From NCBI RefSeq assembly GCF_003254395.2, contig NC_037641.1, positions 9,466,501-9,530,500 on the forward strand: a stretch of DNA of 64,000 nucleotides, read 5' to 3'. The notes below the pieces were generated by a model that had not been told where the DNA came from, did not search any database, and saw only the letters and a list, made by a program, of their open reading frames with translations. Positions 1 to 20,314 of the stretch are shown piece by piece; position 1 is the first letter of the stretch; each line of letters starts with the position of its first letter. Both the position numbers and the translations under genes were made by a program. The DNA is from Apis mellifera (taxonomy: Eukaryota; Arthropoda; Insecta; Hymenoptera; Apidae).

Positions 1-1254
1 ATCGAGTTGAATCTGTCCCGAACCAACTTAACGAGCCTAAGATTCGATCTGCCTTACATGCTGCCGCAACTGCGCGCCCTCGACCTTGCCGGGAATCGTT
101 GGAATTGCAGCGAGGATCTGTACTGGTTGGGCGAGTGGGTGAGGCAGCACGAGCGGCCGAGCAAAGACGTTCGATGCGATACACCTGGCCAATTGTCGGG
201 ATCCCCGTTGTACGAATTGCCATCACCGCCCAGCCCACCACCCACCGCTGCCCCGCCGACCGTCATCACGCCGCCCACCGCCACGACATTATCGATTCCA
301 CCTCCGATCGAACGCTCGTCTCGTTTTAATAACCCGACCGCATCTTCCAACGCATCCGCCGCCCACCCAGCCGCCTCTGTCGCCTCTGTCCACCTGTCGT
401 CCGTTATCGCCGCCACCGAGGGCGCCGCCGAGAATCGATCGCGAGCCGATCGAGATCGCCCCTCCCCCCTCGCGTCGTCGATCGAGGGGACGTGGTCGAC
501 GAGGCCGGTCCCGCCGTCGAGCGGGTCGTTGGGACGGAACGGGACGACGACGGGGTCGGGAGGGCGGAAGGAGGAGCAGCGAGACCCGGCTAAGAAAGTT
601 ATCGAGGTCGATCGGAGCGCCGCGGCGGAGATTAAAAATTCAATTATAGACGTCGGCCGGGCGTCGCCGTATCGGGACGCGACGAGCGATGGGGAAGCGT
701 CAATTATCGGAACCGGGAACGATTCGGGAACTTTGGATAATCGCATAGAGGACGGTAGCAAGCAGGGGGGGAGCGGGGGGCCGAGCAAACTCGGCGCATC
801 GTCGGCCAAGAGCGCCGCCACCTCCTCGTTCTTCAAGCTATCGAAACTTGGCCCCCCCTCGTCGAAGGAGCAGCCGTTCGAGAAGAAGTATTGGACGAGG
901 AGGAGGGCGAGCAACAATCCGACGAGGGAGAGCTCGTACTCGCCGGTGCTTCTCGGCGGGGAGAATAATAATAATAATAATAACAATAACAACAACAACA
1001 ACAGGGCCGATTCGAACACGATTGCCGAGGAATTGAACGACAGGAGGGCGACCGATTCCGACGCCAGGGTCTCCGAGGCTTTGTCCGCTGGCGCTCATCC
1101 GGGGATGTTGGTGCTGGCTGGCGCTGCGCTCGGCGCTGCAGCCGCGCTCACCGTCGTGCTGTCGCGACGGGCAACCGTGAGGCGAAGGGACAGGTATCAT
1201 CGGCACGAGAACATCGAGGTGCACACTCTCACCCCGACCACCGAACTTTGGTGA
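1..1254 (+). CDS. 2mit: LRR type I membrane protein, 3' part (probable 2mit orthologue)
   Basis: Partial gene: the frame is open from base 1 and ends at TGA 1252-1254, giving 417 visible residues; the N-terminus lies left of the window. Residues 1-35 hold the end of a leucine-rich repeat (NLSRTNL, then LRALDLAGNRW). Residues 29-75 form an LRRCT cap, with Cys36 in NRWNCSEDLYWL and Cys59 in VRCDTPG. A disordered linker rich in Pro, Ser, Thr and Gly follows, with a 13-Asn run at 322-334. One transmembrane helix (about 368-387, GMLVLAGAALG onwards) precedes a basic stop-transfer stretch and a 30-residue tail ending TELW. This predicts a cell-surface receptor or adhesion protein with its LRRs outside. 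The 2mit assignment rests on architecture plus position: opposite strand to timeout and probably inside its long intron, as in Drosophila, where 2mit is a brain-expressed LRR membrane protein linked to short-term memory. Other LRR surface proteins (Kekkon, Tartan or Capricious types) are the alternative. LRR membrane protein is near certain; orthology is inferred. Confidence 0.72.
   Translation: MELNLSRTNLTSLRFDLPYMLPQLRALDLAGNRWNCSEDLYWLGEWVRQHERPSKDVRCDTPGQLSGSPLYELPSPPSPPPTAAPPTVITPPTATTLSIPPPIERSSRFNNPTASSNASAAHPAASVASVHLSSVIAATEGAAENRSRADRDRPSPLASSIEGTWSTRPVPPSSGSLGRNGTTTGSGGRKEEQRDPAKKVIEVDRSAAAEIKNSIIDVGRASPYRDATSDGEASIIGTGNDSGTLDNRIEDGSKQGGSGGPSKLGASSAKSAATSSFFKLSKLGPPSSKEQPFEKKYWTRRRASNNPTRESSYSPVLLGGENNNNNNNNNNNNNRADSNTIAEELNDRRATDSDARVSEALSAGAHPGMLVLAGAALGAAAALTVVLSRRATVRRRDRYHRHENIEVHTLTPTTELW
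964..1002 (+). repeat. AAT/AAC triplet run encoding poly-asparagine
   Basis: Thirteen consecutive Asn codons (AAT in the first half, AAC mostly in the second) lie in frame in the extracellular linker of the LRR protein. The mix of AAT and AAC shows an aging triplet expansion. Such runs often vary in length between individuals. Confidence 0.9.
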
Positions 1255-2577
1255 CCGGAATCCGAGTACGCTCGATTGTTCGACGTGGACAAGGTATCTG
1301 AACATCGAGGATCACGCGTCGAAAGGACGCGATTACCGGACGTGTACTTCGCCGATATTTAGCGGAAGTAAAATTTCACACGACTTTTTCTTTCTTTCTT
1401 TCTTTCTTTCTCTTTCTTTTTTTTTCTACTTCTTTTACGCTTTTCCTTTCCGCTCGTGCCAGAATCTTTTGAAAAAAAAGACTTTCGAATCGAAATGTGA
1501 AAAAAAAATAGAAAGACTTTTATACACGAATCAAAAATATCGAACGATCGATCAAATAGAGTTTTATCGAAGATATATATACACACACACACACACACTT
1601 TTCAACAACGTTTTCTGGCTACGAACCAGATTAACCGGTGTACTGGTTTTCAAGTGAACGACGGACGAACATTGAACAGTCGTGGCTAGGAACGAACAAA
1701 GCTCGAACGGATCACCTTACTTCTCGAGGAAGCTCCGAGTAGTTCCCGAATAACCGCCAGATTCGGCTTTGTCCGTCGGGAAATACGCGTCGGGCACGCG
1801 GTAAAGTTTCGGCGAAGGAAACTGTTGGCCGAGATCCCATGGAGTCTGGGGAGAAACCACTCTCTCTCGATATTCCTCCATCTCCCGATGAACTCGAGGC
1901 GGAGGAGAAATACGGTGAAATTTCGAAAAATCGAAGTGTTTCGTCGTCGGGAACGAGTTGGACTTGTTCGTTGAACGAAGGAACGTATCGAGGAGGACTT
2001 TAACGAGGCGATCGAAAAAAAAAACCAAAGAAGAGTGTGCCCTTCCTTTCCTTTCGGAAATCCTGTGAAAGGATCTTCGTTTCAAAGGCGAACGCTTCGG
2101 GTGGCAATAATTAAAAAAAATAATAATAATAATAATAAAAAAAGGAAAAAAAAGAAAGAAAGAAAGAAAAAAAAGAAAAAAAAAATAAAAGCAGTCTCTC
2201 GCACTGCATCGATCTCAGGCGATCGGAACGTTAAATAGCACACACACACAAAGTGACAATAATAATTGTAACGTGTCGCGTTTCTGGATTGGACGCGTTT
2301 CTTTCTCGTCGCGCGTTCCAGGACACTTCTATGATCTGCAAGTGTGGCGTACGTACGTACGGGGGAGGGAAATGTGGTGAGAAAATGACGGGGGGGGGGG
2401 GGGAGGAGAGAAAGGCTGGAGAGAAGATGGAGAAAAGAAATTGATGGGACACAGGGAACGTGCTGGCGTGAAATTCGCGGTGGCGAATTGTACGTTTGAA
2501 TGACAGTGCGAGACGGGGAAGCGAGAGCGATTGCTGGCCGGAAGAACTTTTATCGAACGCTGTGAGATCGAGTGAGA

Positions 2578-2872
2578 GGAAAAAGGAAGGAGAAGGAGAA
2601 GAAGAAGAAGAAGGAGAAGAAGGAGGAGGAGAAGAAGAAGAAGAAGAAGAAAAAAAAGAAGAGATGCGCGAGTGCACGAAAACGGAGTGTAAGTGAAGAA
2701 GGCGAGATGGTGTAAGGAGAAAGTATGCGAGGAACGAAGAAGCAAAGGGCTAAACAGCGAGAATGGACGAGAGAGTGAGAGATAGTGAGAGAGACAGAGA
2801 GAGAGAGAAAGAGGAAAGATGAGAGCGAGAGGTATGCATGTGTATGCGTGTGTGAGAGAGAGAGAGAGAGAA
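2578..2872. repeat. Polypurine tract: AAG/AGG triplets then GA dinucleotides
   Basis: About 90 bases of almost pure A and G (AAG, AGG and GAG units) at 2578-2665 are followed by GA-rich stretches at 2770-2820 and 2855-2872. The plus strand is the purine strand. This explains the F/S/L-rich open frames on the minus strand. Confidence 0.85.
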
Positions 2873-3106
2873 ATGATCGCGAGGTGGAAACCGCTCTCAA
2901 CGACGGCCAACACCGAGTGTACAGAAACGTAGCTTCCGAACTTAATTCTGGCGGCTTGGCCGGTTGCCAAGACTTCTTAACAAACAGAGAAAAAAAAAAA
3001 AGAAAAAAAAAAAAAATTACAAGAGTGGAAGAGAGCAGATAAGAAATAACGAAGAGGCTAGACATTATCTTTCTTAAAATAACCAGTGTCAAAGTACCGC
3101 TATGAT

Positions 3107-3112
3107 AATAAA
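3107..3112 (+). terminator. Candidate polyadenylation signal AATAAA for the LRR gene
   Basis: An AATAAA hexamer that does not lie inside an A-rich low-complexity tract, about 1.85 kb after the stop codon. Other hexamers occur nearby, and no clear GT-rich downstream element singles this one out. Confidence 0.2.
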
Positions 3113-3540
3113 CCGATGTACAAAGATGCAATTTTTTGGGTTATTTTGAATCGCCTTCTCATCGATCTTTTCATTTTCGTTTTAGACATAGCCTTGTATC
3201 TGTCTAATATATCTTATATTTTATATTTACGTTATTTTATAAATTAAAACGGTGTACTTTTAGATTTGTCGATTTTTTTTGTTTTTTGTTTTATTTCTTT
3301 CTTTCTTTCTTTAGAGTCGAGAGAAATAAATGAGAAATAAATTGACGTCTCTTTTAAGAAAGATAATTTTCTTGGAGAATAATAATGAATGTGACGCGCA
3401 GGTAAGTTAACATTTTCTCGTTCGTTTGTTCTTTTTCTTCTCTTTTCTTTTCCTTTTTCTTTTTCTTTTTTTTTTTCTTTTCTTATATTCGTTAATGCGT
3501 TTGTTTCCACCGAATAAATCACGGAACACGGATTCATTTT

Positions 3541-12420
<8,880 letters not shown>

Positions 12421-12449
12421 AATTAATCGATTAAATTAATCGATTAATT
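12421..12449. promoter_or_regulatory. Near-perfect palindrome with two TAATCGATTA sites
   Basis: Two copies of TAATCGATTA lie in a 29-base inverted repeat with 14-base arms and a single central base. TAAT, two bases, ATTA is the known half-site arrangement bound by dimers of paired-class homeodomain proteins. The sequence is seen directly; regulatory use is inference. It lies about 11 kb downstream of the LRR gene. Confidence 0.3.
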
Positions 12450-15400
12450 CGTTTCGCAATTCGATTATAACGTGTGTACGGATAATAGTTGGAAGAATTA
12501 TGAAAATTATTGAATTGTGAAAAGAATTGGAAGGAAAATAAACGTGTAACGTGGATACGAAACGTTATTAACTAAATTAAATCAGGGAGAGACCCAATTG
12601 TCCGATGCCTCGTTAATTCGATGGCGTCGCAACATTTGCATAAAAAGGCACGAAACAAGTTAACAGCTATTTCTACGATACCGCGCATACCAGCGATTCA
12701 AACACCAACCACGGGGTTTGTAACGGTGATTCAGCTAACCACAGATTTACTGTCACGCGAGCCACGCTTTCGTCTGGCTTCAAAATCATCCTCCCCCTAT
12801 TTTATTTCACGGAATGCTTAACATTTCATTGTTCATTTCTCAGTTTTATGAGTGGACACTTTAGAACTTCTTATTACCCCTTCTTATCCCTTTTTTTTTT
12901 TTCTACTGAAATTGCATAGTACTTTTAGATTACTTTTTTGCATACCTTGAATTTTTTTTTTATATTCAAAACTTTCAACAATTACGAAAAATGTTATTCA
13001 ATGCAAACAATTCCTCGTTAAATTCTATTCAAATTTGAAATATCTTTCAAATATGTCGAATTAAGATACAGAGAAAGCAGATAGAATTTCGAAAGGGACG
13101 ACTTTTTCGCCGTTATGAAAAAAAAAAAAGAAGAAGAAGAGAAAAAAAAAACAGAATTCTTTCCGCGCCGACGAAGATATATTTTCCATTTGAGAGATTC
13201 AATTCGTTACTTTTTCCTCTCTCCCCTCTCTGTCCCCTCACCCTTCCCCTCCTCCCATGGAAAACGCAATTCTTGGCGTCCGTTAAATCGCAGAGAACCA
13301 TCGAAAATGCGCACGACCAATCGATTTATTTCCTCGTATATTTCAGGATTACGAAAGTCCGAGGTCGAAATCTCCGGGGAATATTTATGGCTTGACGTAC
13401 GATACATCAAGTGATAAAACCGGATGAATCGTTCTCTTTTAATATCGAACACTATCCTCGAACGCAAATAAAGATTGTGGCACGACGAATCTTGAAATTA
13501 TAGGAGCGCGTCTGGCTTTGTGTATCGGCTCGAGCGAAAAGAACGCGAGGCTCGAGTATTTTCGAATTATTTCGAAAAAAATTTAACGAGCTAACGAGAA
13601 ACGTTTTTCAGATGAAAATTGAATTTTTAATTTCTTCGTGCACGCGGACAGAGAATGAATTGTCGAAATTATTATTGCCAAAAATCGTGTGGATAATAAT
13701 AACAATAATAATAATAATAAGTAAAAAATTTAATAAATTTATAATTTCATAAAAATAAATGTATGGATTGAAATAATGAATAGCAGAAAAAGAGAAATAA
13801 TCGAGAAAAGAAATCTAGCATCACGAAATTAGTAGATATTAACCCGTTAAAGAAACATTACTCAAAATGTGCACCGTTGAAAGCACATATTTAAGATGAG
13901 TGGTATATAATTACGAGGTCCCAGTCTCGAGAGAAATTCATGCAAGAGAATAGGTAAAGAAGTGCACCGCGTTTAAAGAAACGGTAAATGTATTCAGTGC
14001 AATCTTACTCGACAATTGTGCGTGAAGCAGACGAAATTGCGATAATGAACATCTTCTTTGAGGAATGATAAAAAGATCCAAGATTTGCGGGGCAGCTGTG
14101 AATACGTTAAATGAAAAAAATTTCAAGCATAATTGAGACACTTATTATAGTTGAATTGTCGTGATATTAACGATACTTGTTTCAATCCAGAAAATATATC
14201 ACAAAATTAGAAAGCTTTTAATATAAAAAATTTCGTGTAATTTAGATGTAATAATTTTATCTCAAATTACCTCGAAAGTTGAAAAAAAATTCGGACAAAT
14301 TTTATTTCGAATAATAAATATTATAAATATATAGAAAAGAGAAAGAGTTTATTTTTTATTCGTTTAATCTTAAAAATAAAAGTATTTTATCCATTGGAAA
14401 AAGTTTTCGAAACAATAAAGCGTTTAATATTTTATTTAAAGGATATTAGCATATACTAGGATTTTATCTCCTAATATTTCATCCATTTTAATTTCCAAAA
14501 TTTAAAGGAAAACATAATTTCATAGAAAGAAACGACATTTAAAAAAATAACACCGGTTTTTAACATCGATATTATCAACTGGAATAAAAGTTAAAACAAA
14601 AAAAAAGAAAATTGTAACTTTTGATTCGTCAGGTAATTTTCAGCTAACGTTATCGTCCCATGCTGTTAAATTGTTACAGATATTCAATGCGATGAAACCG
14701 CTATAACCATTGGACCGGTTCGAAAAATTTCCCAGATGGCATTTCGATGATAATTCCAAAGATGCAAACTGGATGCAAACGAGGATGTAATCTACTTGAA
14801 AAGATCTTTCGAAAAAGCTCGCATTTTTGCATTATTGGTCGACGATTAGAGGCGATGGGGTTTCAATTATTTTCATAACATCGTAACCGCGAAAATGGCT
14901 CTCCTTCTGGAAAGAGAAAGAGAGAAAGAGAAAGAGAAAAAGAGAGGAAAAACTACTTTCCTCGACATAAGTGTCAGGGATTACTCGAACGACTTTTATT
15001 GCAGCCATAACCGCATACCGAAGCTGGATTTGCATTCTAGGAAATCTCTCATTTATTCGTCCTGCAGAGCGGGGGGGAAGATCATGCAAATTACCCGAAG
15101 GAGGGGAAAAAAAAAAGAAAAAAAGAAAGTATAAGGAACGGGGACAGAAATAAAGTTGATGAAACGAAATTCCGTTAATTAAAATTTTCGTTGAAACTCG
15201 CCAACCAACGGCCGACGTTTTAAGACAGCCGCGTCGAGATAGTTTCATTCTTTCTAAATGAATTCAATTTGCATTCGATATAATTTGTATTAAATGAATT
15301 AAAATATCGAGACGAGATACGGAAATAGAACGTATGCGTTTATACAGACACGGATATTTAGAAGAGAATTAACATCGAGCAAATCCTCGAATTAATTAAT

Positions 15401-18400
15401 CTCGATCAAATTATGTTGTTTAATCAAAATTGATTTTAGATCGATAAAATTTTTACCATTTTCGTTCACGATAATAAATTCTCCTCCTCGCATCCCAATT
15501 ATCCACCGATTGTCTCCATGCAAATTCTATTATCAATCCCCGTCGATCCGACCCGATCCGCGAAATTTATTCTCTTTGCCTAGAAATTAATTTAAATACA
15601 TTTGAAATCACCTTAAACATTGTTAACGATATACAATGGGCGGATCACAATGGCGAGTACGGTTTAAAAAAGAGAGAAAAAAAAAGAATGGCGAGACTTT
15701 AAAAAAGAGAGAGAGAAGAAATACAATTCCCTCGATCGTACATCGAGATGGCAAGCATCGTGGAGAACGGCTCCAGATTTGAATAATTAATCGCGCAACA
15801 CAATGAGCGGCGGGCAGAGAGGCCCGGGAGAGCCTTTGAAATATCTACGAACTTATCGTTTGAGAACCGAGCAAATATTAATGCAGCTTATTACCCCGAG
15901 CAAAGAGTTCGCCCCCTTGTTTGCTACCCACTTTGCGCCGGGGACCAAGGGAAAGCGAAAGTGTCTGAGAATCAGACGAAAGCCAGCCAGGCCGCGCAAT
16001 CTGTTGGACTTCTCCTCCGGCCGAGACTAAGTGATTAACCGGACGTTAATATTTCACGATTAATTAACCATTCGGCGTGTATTGTCGTGCGCGGCCACCC
16101 CCTTTGAACGTTTACCACCATCGACGATTACTTCTCGTCTCCGATCAATAATGCATCCGAATATGAATCGATTAACTATCCTATTATTATATTTCTAATT
16201 TGATAATTTATCGGACGTGGTATCGTAATTTTCTCCGATTCTTTGGTATTTATTCATAAGTGTCGCGAGCTTCAGTATATCATTTTTCACGATCATAGAT
16301 ATGTATCGTTAAGTTAATTTGGATATGGGAATATAGATTCGATATCTTGATTAGTTCCATTCCGTTTTCACGAAAAATGATCATGTAACTTTTTAATTGG
16401 TAAAAAAAAAAAAAAAAAGAAACCAACTTGATTAAAAATCGACCGATATTATCATCGCTTTTATTTATCGGTTTCTCTTTAATTAAAAAGAGAAGTTCGC
16501 CCGATGTTGGAAGTTAAACCGACTAAGGATAAAGAACTTTTCAAACGGAGAACTTTTTACGATATATTATTTTTCGTATATTTAAGATATAAAAATATAG
16601 CGAGATCAAAATCTATTATATATTTTCAGGGCAAGGATAATCAATTTTTCGCAATGTGTCGCAACGACGATAAATTTCACCGAAGAATCTCGTTAAAAAT
16701 CATTTCGATTAATCCCCCTTTCCCCTTTCCTCGGCGTCGAAAAGTCTTGAAGATCTTCGTCTTTACCTCTCATCCCTCATACCACGTCCCACCATTTCTC
16801 GTTGCATTTTATTTTCCAGACTTCGTTATAAATGGCGCTAGAGATTTATTAATAATCCGGCGCGCAACAAGAAAAAGTGAGAGAGAGGGGAAAGTGTGGG
16901 GAGAGAAGGCGGGATGAGGCGAGGAACGAGATGACGTCAATTAAATTTACAAGAGACGTGGCGAAGTATGCATCTTTGCACCGCCTTCTTTTTTTTTTTT
17001 TTTTCATTTTTTCATCAACGACGATGAAAGAGGACGAATCTTTGAAGACGTCACTCGTGAAATTTTATTCCTATTTTATTTATTTACACGCCTTAGAAAG
17101 TTATTGTCCCAACCATCCATCAATGGAAATTTTACGTGTTGAGAAAAGAACGATCGAAACTTTAATCCACCAGAAATCTGGTACGTGTTTATCAGTTTTA
17201 TCTACGTGATCTCTGACTAAAAATTGAATTTCATGGATCGTTATTTTGTTGTTGGAAATATTTTTAAATCGCAGATACGATGTTGATGTATAAAAAATGT
17301 AACGCGAAATTTATATGGATCGAAAAGATTTCGGACAAATATCGATGAAACGATGTTTCTTTCTTCTTTTTTTTTTGATCGATCAATTTTTCCCCAGTAA
17401 TAAAATTTTACTTTGCCGAGCCTCGATTACTTTGATCGATGTTTAACATCTGATTGACAAAAAATTGATTTTCAACTCTTCGATTCATCAATTCAATCAA
17501 CTCCTCTCATTATTTTTACTTTTCGAATTTTTCAACTCAATGAACTCGAACTCGTGTCACTCGTTTCAAAAAGCTTAAAATATCCATGGAACCAAAAAAA
17601 AAATAGTTGTTCTGAAGAATTTTAAACGTTAACATAGTATTCATTTCCGTGCTATCGAATTTGAGAGACGCTGGCAAAAATTCGAGTCAATTACACGTCG
17701 ATTCAAGAGCGACCATTTCATCCATTTCACTTTCGGTTCGATCTTCCTCCTCCCCTCCACTTGGTCACGAATTCACAAGAGGCGCGCAGAGTTTACGAAT
17801 GATAAAGACACAGCTGTGGAAATTGAGAAACACGGGATGGAATCTTGTCAAGGAGAATTTTCCGCAAGGGGCGGTAACGGGAAAGCCACCAAGTCTCATC
17901 CGGGACTTCGTAATTCCCTCACGTCCCTGTTTTAAGCCATCTTCGTCGCGGACGGTCTTTACGATTTCCCAAACCGTGGATCAGATTAAAGTAAAGCCCT
18001 GCAACAGTTTTGCAGAGCTTCGCCCTTCCCTCGCAACCCTTCCCTGTCGCCCGGCTATCCTTTCGTTTTATATATATATATAAAGCGTGGGATGGGGCAC
18101 GATTTTCGAATCGTGTAAAGAATTTAATACGTCGTGAAAGATCGATAAACTGGTCGAACCGGTCGTTGAAAAAAATTCCACGAATGAAAAAATTTGTTTA
18201 AAGAGAAATTTCGTACAAGGGTGGTGTAATAATCCTTCCTCGTCTCCAATGAACGTATCTCCCCTATTTTTCCAAGAATATTCGACTTTTTCAACGGGAT
18301 ACTCGATATTGGATTTTTCATCCGTGCGTATGAAAAATCAATATTTTTCTTCTCTCGAGAATTCCCTCCTTCGATTTTCAATGTCGACGTTCAATGTGTT

Positions 18401-20242
18401 AACGTATCGCTACGCTCGATCGCTATCCTTGCCCTACATTAATCATTCCCACCCTTCCCTCCGAATATAATCTCGATTCTTCCATCCCTTTCTTGATCCT
18501 CGTCAAAGATTTGAACGATACACGATATATTTGCGCGATACTTGCGATACAGAGCGAAATACAGAATTTTTTTCCCTTTGATTGCCCGAGCGACGAGGAA
18601 GCACTCTCGTAGCACAGTTTTCTCAGTTCAGGAAGGGGAGGAAGGAACAATGATATTCCAATCTAAAGTTATTGCGAAACGACCAAAGGTTTGCGAACAG
18701 AGAAACTGAAACTGAAGAAAACTGTTTCCATTTTTCTTTGATATTTATTTAGCGGGGCACCGGCACCGTTCATTTCCATTAATCCATCCTTCTGTGCAAA
18801 CACTTCAAAAAGGTATTATCCCGGGTTTAATTGAAAGCGTTGACTGATTTCTCTGGATAGGGAAAATTTCAATTTGAAAGGTGGCTCTCTTTGTCGACGA
18901 ATTTGCCTATGGTTGGCGCATGAAAGGCGAGAGATCTATTCCAACCTTCCCTCGTTCGTAGACTATCCCCTTCCCTCCTCCTTCGGCCACGGAGGAAGAA
19001 AGCGCAAAGGTTGCAAGAAGCACGCGCACGATTCCGTCTATTTGCAGAAAGATCCTTTGTCAACGAGGCTTTTCCATTTTGTTTATGGTAAACAATCGGA
19101 AGGTGGATGACATCAAAGGTAACACAGATAATTGGTTCAAGCGATGCTAAGCGACAGGTGAGGATTGAAGGATTATATAGGCGGCGTTGGTAATCAAAAG
19201 GAGGAATTTCCCGCGTTTCCTGTAAACTTCGATGTGCGCGCCGTGTATGGATATCAACCAAGGGGTCAGATCCATCTGGATTTACCCCAAGATACGCGGC
19301 GAATTATCAGGGATAAGGGAAAGTAAGGAAGGAAATTCAATTTTCCTCGTTTCTCGAGTAAATGTTTATGGTTATGAAACGGTTATCTGTTATCCGAAAT
19401 AATAGAGAAACAACATCGCGTCGATCAAATGTTTTGAATATAACGAGTGAATAGAAAAAGTAAATTTTCACTTTACGAAGAATTGAATATCGAATATTTT
19501 TCTCAAATTCGAGATTCTTCGGATAACTAACGTTTTCGATAACTCATCAGGCTTGTCCATTCGAGAATTTGATAACGGCAATAAAATAGGAAAAGAAAAA
19601 AGAAAAAAAATCTCAAAAACGTCGATCCAAGATTATTATTCAAATATAATCAATGTCGAGCCATTTATAGGAGAGGGGCTAAAAAAATTCAATTACTCCC
19701 TTCGATGGCTGAATTTCCCCTCTATGGGGCACAAGATTGGCCGGATTTACCGAAATCCCGACTACAAGTATGAAATTATTATTCCCGACAATTCTTCACC
19801 GTCGCCATCGTCGCGGGGACGGTCCTCCCAGCCAACAAAGAGGGATTATTTAACCAAATCTAACCGAAACGAGCTCCTTTTTCTCTCAATCCATCCCTCC
19901 CTCTCTTCTCTTCCAACAGACTTGATTCCTAACAGACTTCTTAAGTCGCTCGTTCAATCTCGTGGCTCGGCCGCCAATTCCCCTCCCCCGCTCCACAGGA
20001 TGGGACCAACATTTTTCAACCCTCGAATCTCCTCCTCCTCCTTTTCTTTTCTTTTAATTCGAATCGAATCCCAGTACATTTCCATTGTATTTAACGATCC
20101 AAGAGAGAATCACGATCATCGATTTCGACAACCGATCGATCTTCTTCCCTTCACGCGTTCGAATTAATCAATTCGATGATCTCGATGACTTCTCGTCTTT
20201 CTCTTCGCCCGCGACTTCGCACGAATCGTGTGTGTATGTTAT

Positions 20243-20247
<5 letters not shown>
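12450..20247. other. Gene-free stretch, presumed part of timeout intron 14
   Basis: AT-rich sequence without a recognisable exon. It holds poly-A/T runs, an ATA/AAT cluster at 13693-13720 and a GC-richer block at 15781-16110 (listed separately). The open frame 19553-20167 is noted under findings. Short hydrophilic open frames elsewhere have no recognisable similarity. Confidence 0.5.
15781..16110. promoter_or_regulatory. GC-richer block, candidate conserved non-coding element
   Basis: This block stands out from the AT-rich intron and has complex sequence without simple repeats. It contains two CCTTTGAA words (15834 and 16101) resembling TCF/LEF sites, TTAATTAA-type homeodomain words near 16060, and a Lys/Arg-rich open frame (15803-16030) with no recognisable family. 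I think enhancer or conserved non-coding DNA is likelier than an exon, but composition is the only support. Confidence 0.25.

Positions 20248-20309
<62 letters not shown>
20248..20309. repeat. Uninterrupted TA dinucleotide tract
   Basis: About 62 bases of perfect alternating T and A. A highly mutable microsatellite; the overlapping Tyr/Ile open frames are artefacts. Confidence 0.95.

Positions 20310-20314
<5 letters not shown>

Larger units (their letters stand above)
1255..3540 (+). other. 3' flank and probable 3' UTR of the LRR gene, low complexity
   Basis: No second gene is visible. The stretch holds a TTTC-rich tract (1385-1427), an AT then AC dinucleotide run (1573-1598), an A-rich stretch with AAT and AAAG units (2107-2190), a run of 14 G (2390-2403), a purine triplet tract (2578-2665) and GA runs (2770-2872). 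AATAAA hexamers at 2134, 2183, 3107, 3325 and 3513 are possible polyadenylation signals, so the transcript end cannot be fixed. Long open frames on both strands here come from the repeats. Confidence 0.5.

Noticed and set aside
54..1019. 321-codon open frame on the minus strand
   Set aside because: Antisense shadow of the GC-rich LRR coding sequence; its poly-Leu run is just the complement of the Asn codons.
838..1305. 155-codon minus-strand frame with an Ile/Val run
   Set aside because: Antisense to the LRR tail and Asn repeat; no family features.
2231..3131. Overlapping minus-strand frames rich in Ser, Leu and Phe
   Set aside because: They arise from the GA and AAG repeats, which carry no stop codons on the complementary strand.
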